Shown: positions 16,545 through 24,434 of the stretch, one piece after another
How the letters are laid out: every line of letters begins with the position of its first letter
Numbering within the stretch: the stretch's first letter is position 1
Origin: Paraburkholderia tuberum STM678
GTDB lineage: Bacteria > Pseudomonadota > Gammaproteobacteria > Burkholderiales > Burkholderiaceae
NCBI RefSeq assembly: GCF_902833905.1
Contig: NZ_CADFGP010000055.1
Location: 1 to 41,993 of the forward strand
Reading direction: 5' to 3'
DNA: 41,993 nucleotides
Notes under the pieces: generated by a model
What the model was told of the DNA's origin: nothing
What the model saw: only the letters and a program-made list of their open reading frames with translations
Database searches by the model: none
Translations under genes and position numbers: made by a program

Positions 16545-16709
16545 TCAATAGGCGAATTTCCGGTATTGCTCCGGCGCGCTTGCATTGTCGAGTTCGCTCA
16601 CGCGCGGCATATGGTGCAGCAGGCGTTTCGCCCGTGGCGCCAATTGCTGATAGACGGCGCCGGGTACGTCGATGTGGACTTCCGAAGCGGCCCACGGTTG
16701 TCTCTGGGG
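16545..16709 (-). pseudogene. possible C-terminal fragment of an unknown protein
   Basis: On the minus strand a frame ending at TGA 16545-16547 reads EVHIDVPGAVYQQLAPRA and later RVSELDNASAPEQYRKFAY, with codon choice like the neighbouring genes. Upstream it runs into the 9-bp tandem repeat, where it would encode repeated Leu-Arg-His, and no start codon with a ribosome site is visible. It may be the tail of a gene whose front was lost or replaced by the repeat. I do not recognise the family. Confidence 0.3.
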
Positions 16710-16808
16710 ATGCCTGAGATGCCTGAGATGCCTGAGATGCCTGAGATGCCTGAGATGCCTGAGATGCCTGAGATGCCTGAGATGCCTGAGATGCCTGAGA
16801 TGCCTGAA
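16710..16808. repeat. 9-bp tandem repeat, 11 copies (ATGCCTGAG)
   Basis: Ten identical ATGCCTGAG units run from 16710, and the eleventh ends in A (16800-16808). Two degenerate TGCCTGGATG-like copies follow to about 16830. The array begins 28 bases 3' of the DedA-PAP2 gene stop. The unit is a multiple of three and carries no stop in several frames. Its perfection suggests recent expansion by slippage. Confidence 0.95.
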
Positions 16809-16836
16809 GTTGCCTGGATGTGCCTGGATGTGCAGC

Positions 16837-18840
16837 TCATTGCCTCGGCGAGACCAGCAGCGACACCGGCACGCCGTGACAATCGACCTCCGCGAGAACC
16901 GTCGCGCCGAGCTCGGCGCCCGACTTGGTGGGCGCGTCGAACGGGCTCGCGCCGTGATCGATGCGCAGAATGTTCAGCGGCCAGGACGGCCGCGTCAGCC
17001 GCTCGTGCGCGAACGCGCCGACCCAAAGCGGCGCCGCGGAGGTGCCGTTGTCGACCGCGAAGCCGCTCGGCCAGAAGCGAAGCACGTAGCGTTCCTCGCG
17101 CGAATTGCCCGGTCGCATGAAGACCAGCGACGACGGCACGCCATTGTTCAGCTTCGGCAGCACCGGCAGCGACACCGCCGCGACGTCGGGCGAAGCGAGC
17201 GACAGCAGGCTGTGCGCGGACACGTCGGTGCCCTCGACCCAGCCCTGCGCGCGCAACTGCTCGCGTATCGAAGCGGGCTCGGAGACCCATTGCAGCGTCA
17301 GCGGCTCCTTGCGATCGCCGCCCATGTCGGAGCGAAAGCACGGCAGCCGCTTCCACCCGGAGAGCTTCCACTGCGTCTGCGTGAACTGCACGGGGGGTGG
17401 TTGCGGCGCGCCGTCCGGCGGCGTCGGCATTGCGAGGCCGAGCTGCAGGCCGACACTGAGCGCTACGACCGCGAGCACCACGAGCGGCATGAAACGGCGC
17501 GGCGGCGGCGGCCGCGGATGCCGCCAGATCGCCGTCAGCGCAATCAGCGCGACCCACACAGACGCGAGCGCCGCGCCGCCGATCGCGTCGGACACCCAGT
17601 AGCGGCCGAAGTAGACGCCCGCGAGCGCGACCACGATCACGACGATGATGCTGGCGCCGGCAACCAGCACGCCTCCGAGCTTGCCGATCCGGCGCGCCAG
17701 CAGAAACGCGAGAAAGCCGTAGATGATCACCGTCGCGGCGACGTGATTGCTCGGAAACACGAAGTGGCCACTCATGAGTTCGTTGGGCGGGGCGCGGCGC
17801 ATCGCGAGTTGCAGGCCGAGAATCAGCAGCTGCGAAAACACGACCGCCGCGAGCCAGTAGACGATCGTGCGCCAGCGCCGCTCCCACACCATCCATAGGG
17901 CGACCGTGACGACCAGCGCGAACAGTGTGATGCCGCTGCCGAGCGTCGCGAGCGCCGCGAGCAACGTGTCGCCCCACGGCGTGCGTATCGATTGCAGAAA
18001 GTGATAAACGGACAGGTCGATGGTCGTCAGCGGATCGCCGCTGACGACGTCGTCAAGGATCCCGAAGAAAAGCGCGCCGGCCACCAGCACGATCAGCGAC
18101 ATCGCGAGCAGGTGGGTCGCATCGGGCGTGTCGGGGTCGAGCATGCGGCGCGCGATGCGGCCGAGCGGACCCGGATGGCGGCATGCCCAACTGCCGAGAT
18201 GACGGCCTGCCGCGCTCGACCAGGCATTCGCGTGTGACACCAGAAACCCAGCGCCGCGAAAGCTGAGCCACACGATGCACGCCAGCATCGCGATGATCAC
18301 GACGAGCCGGAACGACACCGCCCCCGCGAGCAGCACCGACGCGCCGAACACGACGCCGGGCAGGATGTGCGCGGGCGCCCACAGCAGCGCGGAGAGCACG
18401 TTGATCGAGAGGAAGCGCAGCGGCCGCATGCCCATCATGCCCGCGACGACCGGCACGATCGCCCGCAGTGGGCCGATGAAGCGGGCGAGCACGACGCTTT
18501 TCGCGCCATGCTTCAGAAAGAAGCGCTGGCCCGCGTCGAGTACGCCGGGGTGTGCGCGGAACGGCCACAGAGTGACGATGCGCTCCCTGTAGCGAGCGCC
18601 GAGCCAGAAGCTGGCGCCGTCGCCGGCGACCGCGCCGACGATCGCCCACACGAAGACCCAGGCAAGGCTCAGCGAGCCGGTGCCCGTCACCGCGCCGGCG
18701 AGGAACATCGCGGTGCTGCCGGGGACGAAGGTGCCGATGACCGCGATCGCTTCGAAAAAAGCGGCGAGGAAAACGACCGCGAGCATCCACGTCGAGTGGC
18801 CGGCGAGCAGATGCAAAAGGTGGATGTAGGCGTGCTCCAT
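16837..18840 (-). CDS. DedA - PAP2 - LssY_C membrane fusion protein
   Basis: A 667-residue inner-membrane protein. Residues 1-200 are a DedA (SNARE-associated) domain with FVPGSTAMFLAGA and ARFIGPLRAIVPVVAGM, the family of undecaprenyl-phosphate and other lipid flippases. Residues about 230-410 resemble a PAP2 phosphatase membrane domain, and residues about 440-667 are a soluble LssY C-terminal-type domain. The PAP2 site is altered: PSNH replaces PSGH, and where SR-x5-H-x3-D is expected the sequence reads AGVYFGRYWVSD, so Ser, Arg and the second His are absent. Either the domain is inactive or it belongs to a divergent subclass. ATG 18840 opens the DedA domain. A role in lipid-carrier recycling or secretion-related lipid handling is inference. 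Confidence 0.88.
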   Translation of the reverse strand: MEHAYIHLLHLLAGHSTWMLAVVFLAAFFEAIAVIGTFVPGSTAMFLAGAVTGTGSLSLAWVFVWAIVGAVAGDGASFWLGARYRERIVTLWPFRAHPGVLDAGQRFFLKHGAKSVVLARFIGPLRAIVPVVAGMMGMRPLRFLSINVLSALLWAPAHILPGVVFGASVLLAGAVSFRLVVIIAMLACIVWLSFRGAGFLVSHANAWSSAAGRHLGSWACRHPGPLGRIARRMLDPDTPDATHLLAMSLIVLVAGALFFGILDDVVSGDPLTTIDLSVYHFLQSIRTPWGDTLLAALATLGSGITLFALVVTVALWMVWERRWRTIVYWLAAVVFSQLLILGLQLAMRRAPPNELMSGHFVFPSNHVAATVIIYGFLAFLLARRIGKLGGVLVAGASIIVVIVVALAGVYFGRYWVSDAIGGAALASVWVALIALTAIWRHPRPPPPRRFMPLVVLAVVALSVGLQLGLAMPTPPDGAPQPPPVQFTQTQWKLSGWKRLPCFRSDMGGDRKEPLTLQWVSEPASIREQLRAQGWVEGTDVSAHSLLSLASPDVAAVSLPVLPKLNNGVPSSLVFMRPGNSREERYVLRFWPSGFAVDNGTSAAPLWVGAFAHERLTRPSWPLNILRIDHGASPFDAPTKSGAELGATVLAEVDCHGVPVSLLVSPRQ

Positions 18841-18991
18841 CGTGCGCGATCGGCCGTTCGGGCGTAACGATCGATCATAACGCGCACGGACACGCCGTGG
18901 GCGCGGGCGGGAGCGGCGCCGCTGCATCGGTCGCGCGATCGGCTCAGAATAGATATCGTGCTCGGCGGATCGATGCGGTTGGAGGGTAGCG

Positions 18992-19384
18992 ATGAAGACA
19001 GCAACAGGTGGGATCGTGTGGTCGGCGTTGCTTGCGGCGCTGTTGACGGTGGGGGCCGCTGCAACGGTAGAGGCCCAGCAACCGGGCAATCCTGGCGGCA
19101 GCGAAAACGGCACTCGTGCGGGCACGAACGCGGGCACCAGCGGGGGCAGCGGGGGCAACGGCAATGCGGCTGTCGGCGGCGCGATGGGCATCGGTACCGG
19201 CGTCAGTCCGAGTGCCATGCCGGTGCCCGGCATGTCGGCGGGCGGCTCGTATGGGCTCGGCTCGGGTGGCGCGACCGGCTCGGGCGCCGCGCTCAACAAC
19301 ATGCGCGCGAACGGCACGGCGCTCTATATGAATCCCGACCCACGCGCGCCGAACGTGACCGGCCGCGCGGCGCCGCCGCGCTAG
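18992..19384 (+). CDS. small exported Gly/Ala-rich protein
   Basis: A 130-residue protein with a clear Sec signal (MKTATGGIVWSALLAALLTV through VEA, cleaved before QQPGN). The mature chain is low-complexity, rich in Gly, Ser, Asn and Ala (GGSGGNGNAAVGGAM), and ends in a Pro/Arg-rich tail. GGAGGG lies five bases before ATG 18992. It is divergent from the DedA-PAP2 gene across about 150 bases. I do not recognise a family. The composition suggests a disordered periplasmic or surface protein. Confidence 0.75.
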   Translation: MKTATGGIVWSALLAALLTVGAAATVEAQQPGNPGGSENGTRAGTNAGTSGGSGGNGNAAVGGAMGIGTGVSPSAMPVPGMSAGGSYGLGSGGATGSGAALNNMRANGTALYMNPDPRAPNVTGRAAPPR

Positions 19385-19431
19385 TGTGGCGCGGATAGAA
19401 TGCAGGTCCGATCCGACCAAAGGGGAAGCGA

Positions 19432-19908
19432 ATGGCGCACGGCGAGCACAAGTACCACGTATCGGTGAAATGGACCGGCAACCGCGGCAGCGGCACCTCC
19501 GGCTACCGCGACTACGACCGCGATCACGTGATTTCTTCCGGCGGCAAGCCCGACATTCCGGGCTCGTCGGATCCGGCGTTTCTCGGCGACGCGACGCGCT
19601 GGAATCCCGAGGACCTGCTGGTCGCGTCGGCGAGCGCGTGTCACAAGCTGTGGTATCTGCATCTGTGCTCGGAGGCGGGCATCGTCGTGCTCGACTATCG
19701 CGACGACGCCGAAGGCACGATGCTCGATACCGCGCAGGAAGGCCGCTTTTCCCAGATCGTGCTGCGCCCGCGCGTGACGATCCGCGCGAGCGGCGATGTC
19801 GAACTGGCCACGCATCTGCATCACGTCGCGCATCAGAAGTGCTACGTCGCGAACTCCGTCAATTTTCCGATTCTCTGCGAGCCGGTGGTGGAGACGGACG
19901 CGCGTTAA
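19432..19908 (+). CDS. OsmC-family peroxidase-like protein
   Basis: A 158-residue cytosolic protein of the OsmC/Ohr superfamily, thiol peroxidases that reduce organic hydroperoxides. Both redox cysteines are present: one in ASACHKLWYLH and one in HQKCYVANS. The N-terminal DPAFLGDATRWNPEDLLVAS is typical of the OsmC branch that keeps a His after the first Cys (CH), which is common in proteobacterial paralogues. AAAGGGGA precedes ATG 19432. It stands alone after the small exported protein gene, with 47 bases between. Confidence 0.9.
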   Translation: MAHGEHKYHVSVKWTGNRGSGTSGYRDYDRDHVISSGGKPDIPGSSDPAFLGDATRWNPEDLLVASASACHKLWYLHLCSEAGIVVLDYRDDAEGTMLDTAQEGRFSQIVLRPRVTIRASGDVELATHLHHVAHQKCYVANSVNFPILCEPVVETDAR

Positions 19909-19978
19909 CGCGCATGCGGCGGCGCGAAGCGTGCGAGCCGGCTGGCGAGCGGGGCGCCGGCCAGACGCTCGCTAGCGC

Positions 19979-20212
19979 TCAACGATTGCCGTCGAGCAGA
20001 TCGCCGAGCAGTTCGTCGAACGCGGCTTGTGCGTCTTCGAGTTCCTGCAGCGCGGCGTCGAAAGTCTGCAGCGCAAATTGCGACGGCTTGCCGCTGCCTG
20101 CCGGCGGGAATTGCGATTGCAGCGACGCGAACGCGGTCTGCACCCGCATCGTGGCGGTCAACACGCGTTCCATTGCGGCGGTTTCTTCGGCTCGCGCCTT
20201 GTCGTGATCCAT
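19979..20212 (-). CDS. small alpha-helical protein of unknown function
   Basis: A 77-residue acidic protein. The two stretches EETAAMERVLTATMRVQTAF and FDAALQELEDAQAAFDELLG have heptad-like spacing, so a helical hairpin or short coiled coil is likely. CGGAG is placed six bases before ATG 20212, and the codon usage fits real genes here. It has no signal peptide or metal motif. It is convergent with the OsmC gene. No family recognised. Confidence 0.7.
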   Translation of the reverse strand: MDHDKARAEETAAMERVLTATMRVQTAFASLQSQFPPAGSGKPSQFALQTFDAALQELEDAQAAFDELLGDLLDGNR

Positions 20213-20298
20213 GGGAACTCCGGGGTCGTCGGGTTGCGTCGGAACGGCTCGTGCCGCTTCAAAAGGGGACTAAAGGGGGGACTATGCCACGTTCGCGC

Positions 20299-20805
20299 TC
20301 AGGACAGCGGCAGACCGCCAAACGCTTTCACTTCGCGCAACGATAAGGCCGATTCCACCGACGTCACGCCCGGCAGGCCGCGCAGTTCGTCGCGCATGAA
20401 CGTGCCGTAGTCGTCGAGGTCGCGCGCGACGATCTGCAGGATGTAGTCGGCGCTGCCCGACACGTTGTGGCACGACAGGATCCGCGGGATCGCCTGCACC
20501 TCGCGCTCGAAGCGCGTGGCCACCACGCGGTCGTGCACCGCGAAGCGCACGAGCACGAACGCGATCACGCCCAGACCGAGCCCGGCGCGCGACAGCACCG
20601 CGCGGTAGCGGTCGATGTAACCATCGTTCTCCAGACGTTTCAGACGCCGCGCGCAAGGCGTCTCGCTAAGGCCGACCATCTCGGCGAGACGCGCATTCGA
20701 CATGCGGCCGTCGTTTTGCAGCGCGGCGAGAATCGCGCGATCGGTTTTGTCGAGATCGTCCGTGGACATGGTCGGGAGGGGGGGCTGCAGGGTGGTGGAA
20801 GGCAT
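20299..20805 (-). CDS. Lrp/AsnC-family transcriptional regulator
   Basis: A 168-residue regulator. The AsnC-type winged helix starts at DKTDRAILAALQNDGRMSN, and its recognition helix contains GLSETPCARRLKRLE. The C-terminal RAM (amino-acid-binding) domain holds CHNVSGSADYILQIVARDL. The longest ATG is 20805, and ATG 20769 (MSTDDLDK) is an alternative that starts closer to the usual family N terminus. It is divergent from a LysE-type exporter, the common Lrp/LysE pairing in which the regulator senses an amino acid and controls its export. The palindrome at 20818-20844 is the likely site. Confidence 0.93.
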   Translation of the reverse strand: MPSTTLQPPLPTMSTDDLDKTDRAILAALQNDGRMSNARLAEMVGLSETPCARRLKRLENDGYIDRYRAVLSRAGLGLGVIAFVLVRFAVHDRVVATRFEREVQAIPRILSCHNVSGSADYILQIVARDLDDYGTFMRDELRGLPGVTSVESALSLREVKAFGGLPLS

Positions 20806-20817
20806 CGCCAGATGTCG

Positions 20818-20844
20818 AAATATTAGCGCATTCCGCTATTTTTT
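20818..20844. promoter_or_regulatory. dyad between lrp and lysE genes, candidate Lrp operator
   Basis: AAATATTAGCG and CGCTATTTTTT flank CATTC, with nine of eleven arm positions pairing. AT-rich outer arms and a centred inverted repeat fit Lrp/AsnC sites. It starts 12 bases from the regulator's longest start codon and lies within the divergent promoter region. Confidence 0.45.
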
Positions 20845-20921
20845 GAATGCAGATGACTGAAAATCGCCAGCAAACGCTCCGCATCCGATAGCAACATGGA
20901 GCCTCGAACAAGGAGGCTCCG

Positions 20922-21602
20922 ATGATTTCAGCTCACCTGCTGGCCGTCTACGTGGCGGCATTGATTGTCGTTTATGCGGTGCCTGGGCCGGACATGGCGC
21001 TGATCCTGCAAACCAGCATCGCGCGCGGCGTGCGCAGCGGCTTTGCGGCCGCGGCGGGGCTCGGCGTATCGCGCGCGACGCACGTGACGCTGTCGGCGTG
21101 CGGCATGGCGGCGCTGCTGCGCAACGCGCCGTGGCTGTACGACGCGGTGCGCTATGCCGGCGCCGTCTATCTCGCGTGGGTGGGGATTCAAATCTTCCGC
21201 TCGCCCGGGTTCGCATTGCCGGCCGGGTCGCGCGACAGGCAAGCGGCCGGCGCGCCGCGAGTGGAATCCACTGCTTCGAGCGATGCGGGCAATGCGGTGC
21301 GGCCGTTGCGGACCGCGTTCGTCAAAGGTCTGCTGACGAACCTGCTCAACCCGAAGGCGCTACTGTTCTGCTCGGTGCTGTTGCCGCAATTCGCGCGGCC
21401 GGAAGCGGGGCCGGTAGCGTGGCAGATGATCGAGCTTGGTGTCGTGCTGCTCGTGATCGGCGCATGCTTCGACGCGTTGTATGCGATCGGCGCTGCGCGC
21501 ATCGCCAACTGGATGCGCGTCCATCCTTTGGCGCAGACGGTACAACGGTGGACCTTCTCGGCTGCGTTGATCGGCTTCGCGCTGCGGCTTTCGCTGGATT
21601 GA
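20922..21602 (+). CDS. LysE/RhtB-family amino-acid exporter
   Basis: A 226-residue inner-membrane exporter with about six hydrophobic helices. The N-terminal YAVPGPDMALILQTSIARG is the LysE/RhtB signature (PGPD/N), and KGLLTNLLNPKALLF is the second conserved motif of the family. The central loop (about 100-125) is somewhat extended. AAGGAGG lies five bases before ATG 20922. Divergent Lrp control suggests export of an amino acid, but which one cannot be read. Confidence 0.93.
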   Translation: MISAHLLAVYVAALIVVYAVPGPDMALILQTSIARGVRSGFAAAAGLGVSRATHVTLSACGMAALLRNAPWLYDAVRYAGAVYLAWVGIQIFRSPGFALPAGSRDRQAAGAPRVESTASSDAGNAVRPLRTAFVKGLLTNLLNPKALLFCSVLLPQFARPEAGPVAWQMIELGVVLLVIGACFDALYAIGAARIANWMRVHPLAQTVQRWTFSAALIGFALRLSLD

Positions 21603-21747
21603 AACTCGGAGCTGGCTTTTGCATTCGTCGCGCGTGCGCATACAGCCGATGCAAAGGCCGCGGTGCCAGGTGATTGTGTTAATAAAGCCGATAGCGCAGC
21701 CGGCCGCGCGCACGCGCGGCGACACAACCACCTTCTCACGCTCATCG

Positions 21748-21936
21748 ATGCAAACCTTCCTGCTGTATGTCGTGACCGCTGTCGCCGAGATTCTCGGCTG
21801 TTACCTGCCGTGGCGCTGGCTTGCGTGGCTGTGGGTCGTGGACGAGGTGCGGCCCACGCCGTGGGACGCGGCAGGCGTCGCGCTGACGCTGGCCGGCATG
21901 GCGGTGATCGCATTCCAGCCGCGCCTGCACGCGTGA
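21748..21936 (+). pseudogene. UPF0060 (YnfA) membrane protein with internal in-frame deletion
   Basis: A 62-codon frame begins MQTFLLYVVTAVAEILGCYL, the exact start of UPF0060 proteins, then jumps to AWLWVVDEVRPTPWDAAG and ends with the family's GMAVIAFQPR. UPF0060 proteins are about 105-110 residues with four helices. Here roughly 45 residues, including helices two and three, are missing without loss of frame. Only two helices remain, so the normal four-helix fold is lost. It is probably a pseudogene, although a translated short product is possible. No strong ribosome site is visible. Confidence 0.8.
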
Positions 21937-21971
21937 GGGCGGCCGCGCGATCGACGACCCGCCTGCTCCGT

Positions 21972-22484
21972 TTACTGCTGCATCCCGCCCAGATAGTCGA
22001 GCTTACCGAGCTCGACACCGTTATGACGCAGGATGTCATACGCGGTCGTCACGTGGAAATAGAAGTTCGGCAGCACGAAACCGAACAGATATGACGCTCC
22101 GGTGAACTCGATCGGACCCGGCCGCAGTTTCAGCGTGATGGTGCGGCTTTCCGAACCGTCGATCTGCGCCGCGTTGAATTCCTTCAGGTAATCGATCGTT
22201 TTCTGGATACGGGCCTGCAGTTCATCGAAAGTCTGCTCGACGTCGTCGAACTTCGGCGGCTCGACGCCGGCGAGGCGCGCCGCGCAACCCTTCGCGGTAT
22301 CGCTCGCGATATACACCTGGCGCACGAACGGCAGCATGTCCGGCGCGAGCCGGGCATTCGTGAACACCGACGGTTCGATCTGCTTTGCGGCCGCGTGCGC
22401 CTCGGCCTTGCCCAGGATGGCCTGGAGGTTCGTGAGGCCGCGAATCAGCACAGGCAGTGATGCTTGATACATCGAAATTGACAT
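21972..22484 (-). CDS. DUF1993 family protein
   Basis: A 170-residue cytosolic protein matching DUF1993 (DinB-like helical fold): MYQASLPVLIRGLTNLQAIL at the start, LAPDMLPFVRQVYIASDTAK in the middle, and a C-terminal YLFGFVLPNFYFHVTTAYDI followed by ILRHNGVELGKLDYLG. AGAGGA lies four bases upstream of ATG 22484, which decides the start. An upstream in-frame ATG at 22532 lacks this. The function of the family is not known. Metal binding is possible because related DinB folds use three histidines. Confidence 0.88.
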   Translation of the reverse strand: MSISMYQASLPVLIRGLTNLQAILGKAEAHAAAKQIEPSVFTNARLAPDMLPFVRQVYIASDTAKGCAARLAGVEPPKFDDVEQTFDELQARIQKTIDYLKEFNAAQIDGSESRTITLKLRPGPIEFTGASYLFGFVLPNFYFHVTTAYDILRHNGVELGKLDYLGGMQQ

Positions 22485-22794
22485 GGGTTCCTCTGATTTC
22501 TCGATCGTGCGCGCACGCGGCGCGCGCGGCAATGAAACGGCGGGAATGCCGCTTGAGCATCATAGCGTGTCGCATCCACGCCGCGCATTAGACCCTGGCC
22601 ATGCGGACGACTGTCGCGCTGGCCGGAACTGTGTTCGAATGCTTTGGTCGGACGCGTGGACGAAGTTCTTGAACAACCCCTGCCGCGTATCGCCACGATG
22701 CGCTTCATGCAGGCGCGTGGCGTGCCTGGCCGCCGCCGGGCCGCGCGGTCGTGCATGACCGCGTGCGAAGCCACGCTAACAGGAGAGTCGATAC
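22485..22794. other. divergent intergenic region before the S53 peptidase
   Basis: 310 bases between two divergent genes. It is GC-rich and has no credible small gene. The ribosome site AGGAGAG for the peptidase lies at its right end. I see no clear promoter pair or dyad. Confidence 0.4.
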
Positions 22795-24354
22795 ATGGTC
22801 ACCAAGCATCCATTGCCGGGCAGCGAGCGAAAGGTCGCGCAGGGCACGACGGTCATCGGGCAATGCGATCCCGCCGAGCGGATCGAGGTCTTCGTGATGC
22901 TGCGCCGCCAGCAGCAGGCGCAGTTCGACGCCTTGATGAAACGCATCGAAGCCGGCGACGCGAGCGTGAAGCCGCTGTCGCGCGAGGCGCTCGCCCAGGA
23001 CTACGGCGCCGCGCCCGATGACATCGCGAAGGTCCGCGCGTTCGCGGCCGCGCATGGGCTCACCGTCGCGCGCGAGGATCCGGCGGCGCGCTCGGTGCTG
23101 CTGAGCGGCACGGTCGCGCAATTCCAGAGCGCGTTCGAGGTCAAGCTCGAGCTCTACCGGCATCACGCGGCCGGCGAGTTCCGTGGCCGCACCGGCACGA
23201 TCAGCGTGCCGGACGATCTGCATGGCGTCGTGGAGGCGGTGCTCGGACTCGACAACCGGCCGCAGGCGCGTCCGCACTTTCGCATCCGGCCGCCGTTCGC
23301 GCCGGCGCGCGCCGGGCAGACGTCGTACTCGCCGCCGCAGCTCGCCTCGCTCTATCAGTTTCCGCAAGGCGACGGCGGCGGTCAGTGCGTCGGCATCATC
23401 GAGCTCGGCGGCGGCTACAACACGTCGGACCTCAAGACCTATTTCTCGAGCCTCGGCGTAAGCGAGCCGACCGTGACCCCGGTCGGCGTCGATCAGGCTG
23501 GCAACGAGCCGAGCGGCGATCCGAACGGGCCGGACGGCGAGGTCACGCTCGACATCGAGATCGTCGGCGCCATCGTGCCGGGCGCGGCCATCGCCGTGTA
23601 CTTCACGCAGAACAGCGACGCCGGCTTCATCGACGCGGTGAGCCGCGCGGTGCACGACACAACTAACAAGCCGTCGGTGATCTCGATCAGTTGGGGGGCG
23701 CCGGAATCAGTGTGGACCGGCCAGTCGATGCAGGCGCTCAACAGCGTACTGCAATCGGCGGCGGCGCTCGGCGTGACCATCTGCGCGGCCTCGGGCGACA
23801 GCGGATCGAGCGACGGCTCGAGCGGCGGCGACGCGGTCGACTTCCCGGCGTCGAGCCCGTATGTGCTCGCTTGCGGCGGCACGCACCTGAGCTCGTCCGG
23901 TTCGGCGATCACGCGCGAGGTCGTGTGGAACGACGGCGAGCAGGGTGGGGCCAGCGGCGGCGGCGTGAGCCGCGCGTTTCCGGTGCCGGCGTGGCAGCAG
24001 GGTTTGTCGGTCACGGCGACGGGCGGCGGCGGCCAGCCGCTCGGCGGGCGCGGCGTGCCGGATGTCGCGGGCGATGCCTCGCCGTTGACCGGCTACGACG
24101 TGCTGGTCGACGGAATGCAAACGGTGGTGGGGGGCACCAGCGCGGTCGCGCCGCTGTGGGCGGCGCTGATCGCGCGCATCAACGCGGCGAAGGGACAGCC
24201 GGCCGGCTTCGTCAACGCTAAGCTGTACAAGGCGCCGGGCGTCTGCAACGACATCACGCAGGGCAACAACGGCAGCTTCGCGGCGTCGAAGGGGTGGGAT
24301 GCCTGCACGGGACTGGGCAGCCCCAATGGCGGGAAGGTGGCGGGCGCACTATAG
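22795..24354 (+). CDS. S53 family serine-carboxyl peptidase (sedolisin/kumamolisin type)
   Basis: A 519-residue acid-active endopeptidase. Residues about 10-160 are the pro-kumamolisin activation domain (REALAQDYGAAPDDI, SVLLSGTVAQFQSAF). The catalytic domain follows with E249 and D253 in GEVTLDIEIVGA, the oxyanion Asp D335 in AASGDSGSSDG, and S449 in VGGTSAVAPLWAAL. The C-terminal GWDACTGLGSPNG is the family's calcium-site end. No Sec signal peptide is visible, so export, if any, uses another route, or the enzyme is released by lysis. AGGAGAG precedes ATG 22795. An S10 peptidase lies 80 bases downstream on the same strand. Confidence 0.95.
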   Translation: MVTKHPLPGSERKVAQGTTVIGQCDPAERIEVFVMLRRQQQAQFDALMKRIEAGDASVKPLSREALAQDYGAAPDDIAKVRAFAAAHGLTVAREDPAARSVLLSGTVAQFQSAFEVKLELYRHHAAGEFRGRTGTISVPDDLHGVVEAVLGLDNRPQARPHFRIRPPFAPARAGQTSYSPPQLASLYQFPQGDGGGQCVGIIELGGGYNTSDLKTYFSSLGVSEPTVTPVGVDQAGNEPSGDPNGPDGEVTLDIEIVGAIVPGAAIAVYFTQNSDAGFIDAVSRAVHDTTNKPSVISISWGAPESVWTGQSMQALNSVLQSAAALGVTICAASGDSGSSDGSSGGDAVDFPASSPYVLACGGTHLSSSGSAITREVVWNDGEQGGASGGGVSRAFPVPAWQQGLSVTATGGGGQPLGGRGVPDVAGDASPLTGYDVLVDGMQTVVGGTSAVAPLWAALIARINAAKGQPAGFVNAKLYKAPGVCNDITQGNNGSFAASKGWDACTGLGSPNGGKVAGAL

Positions 24355-24434
24355 TCTGCAACGCAGCGCATAACACAACAACGAGACGTAAGAACGAGGA
24401 CGCATGGCAATTAAAACGAACCCTTGGAGCGATC

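Noticed and set aside
16710..16808. CRISPR-like array
   Set aside because: Nine-base units repeat head to tail with no spacers, and no cas genes are present.
19909..19978. Terminator between the OsmC gene and the small helical protein gene
   Set aside because: GC-rich imperfect stems can be drawn, but none is clearly better than random and no T-run follows.
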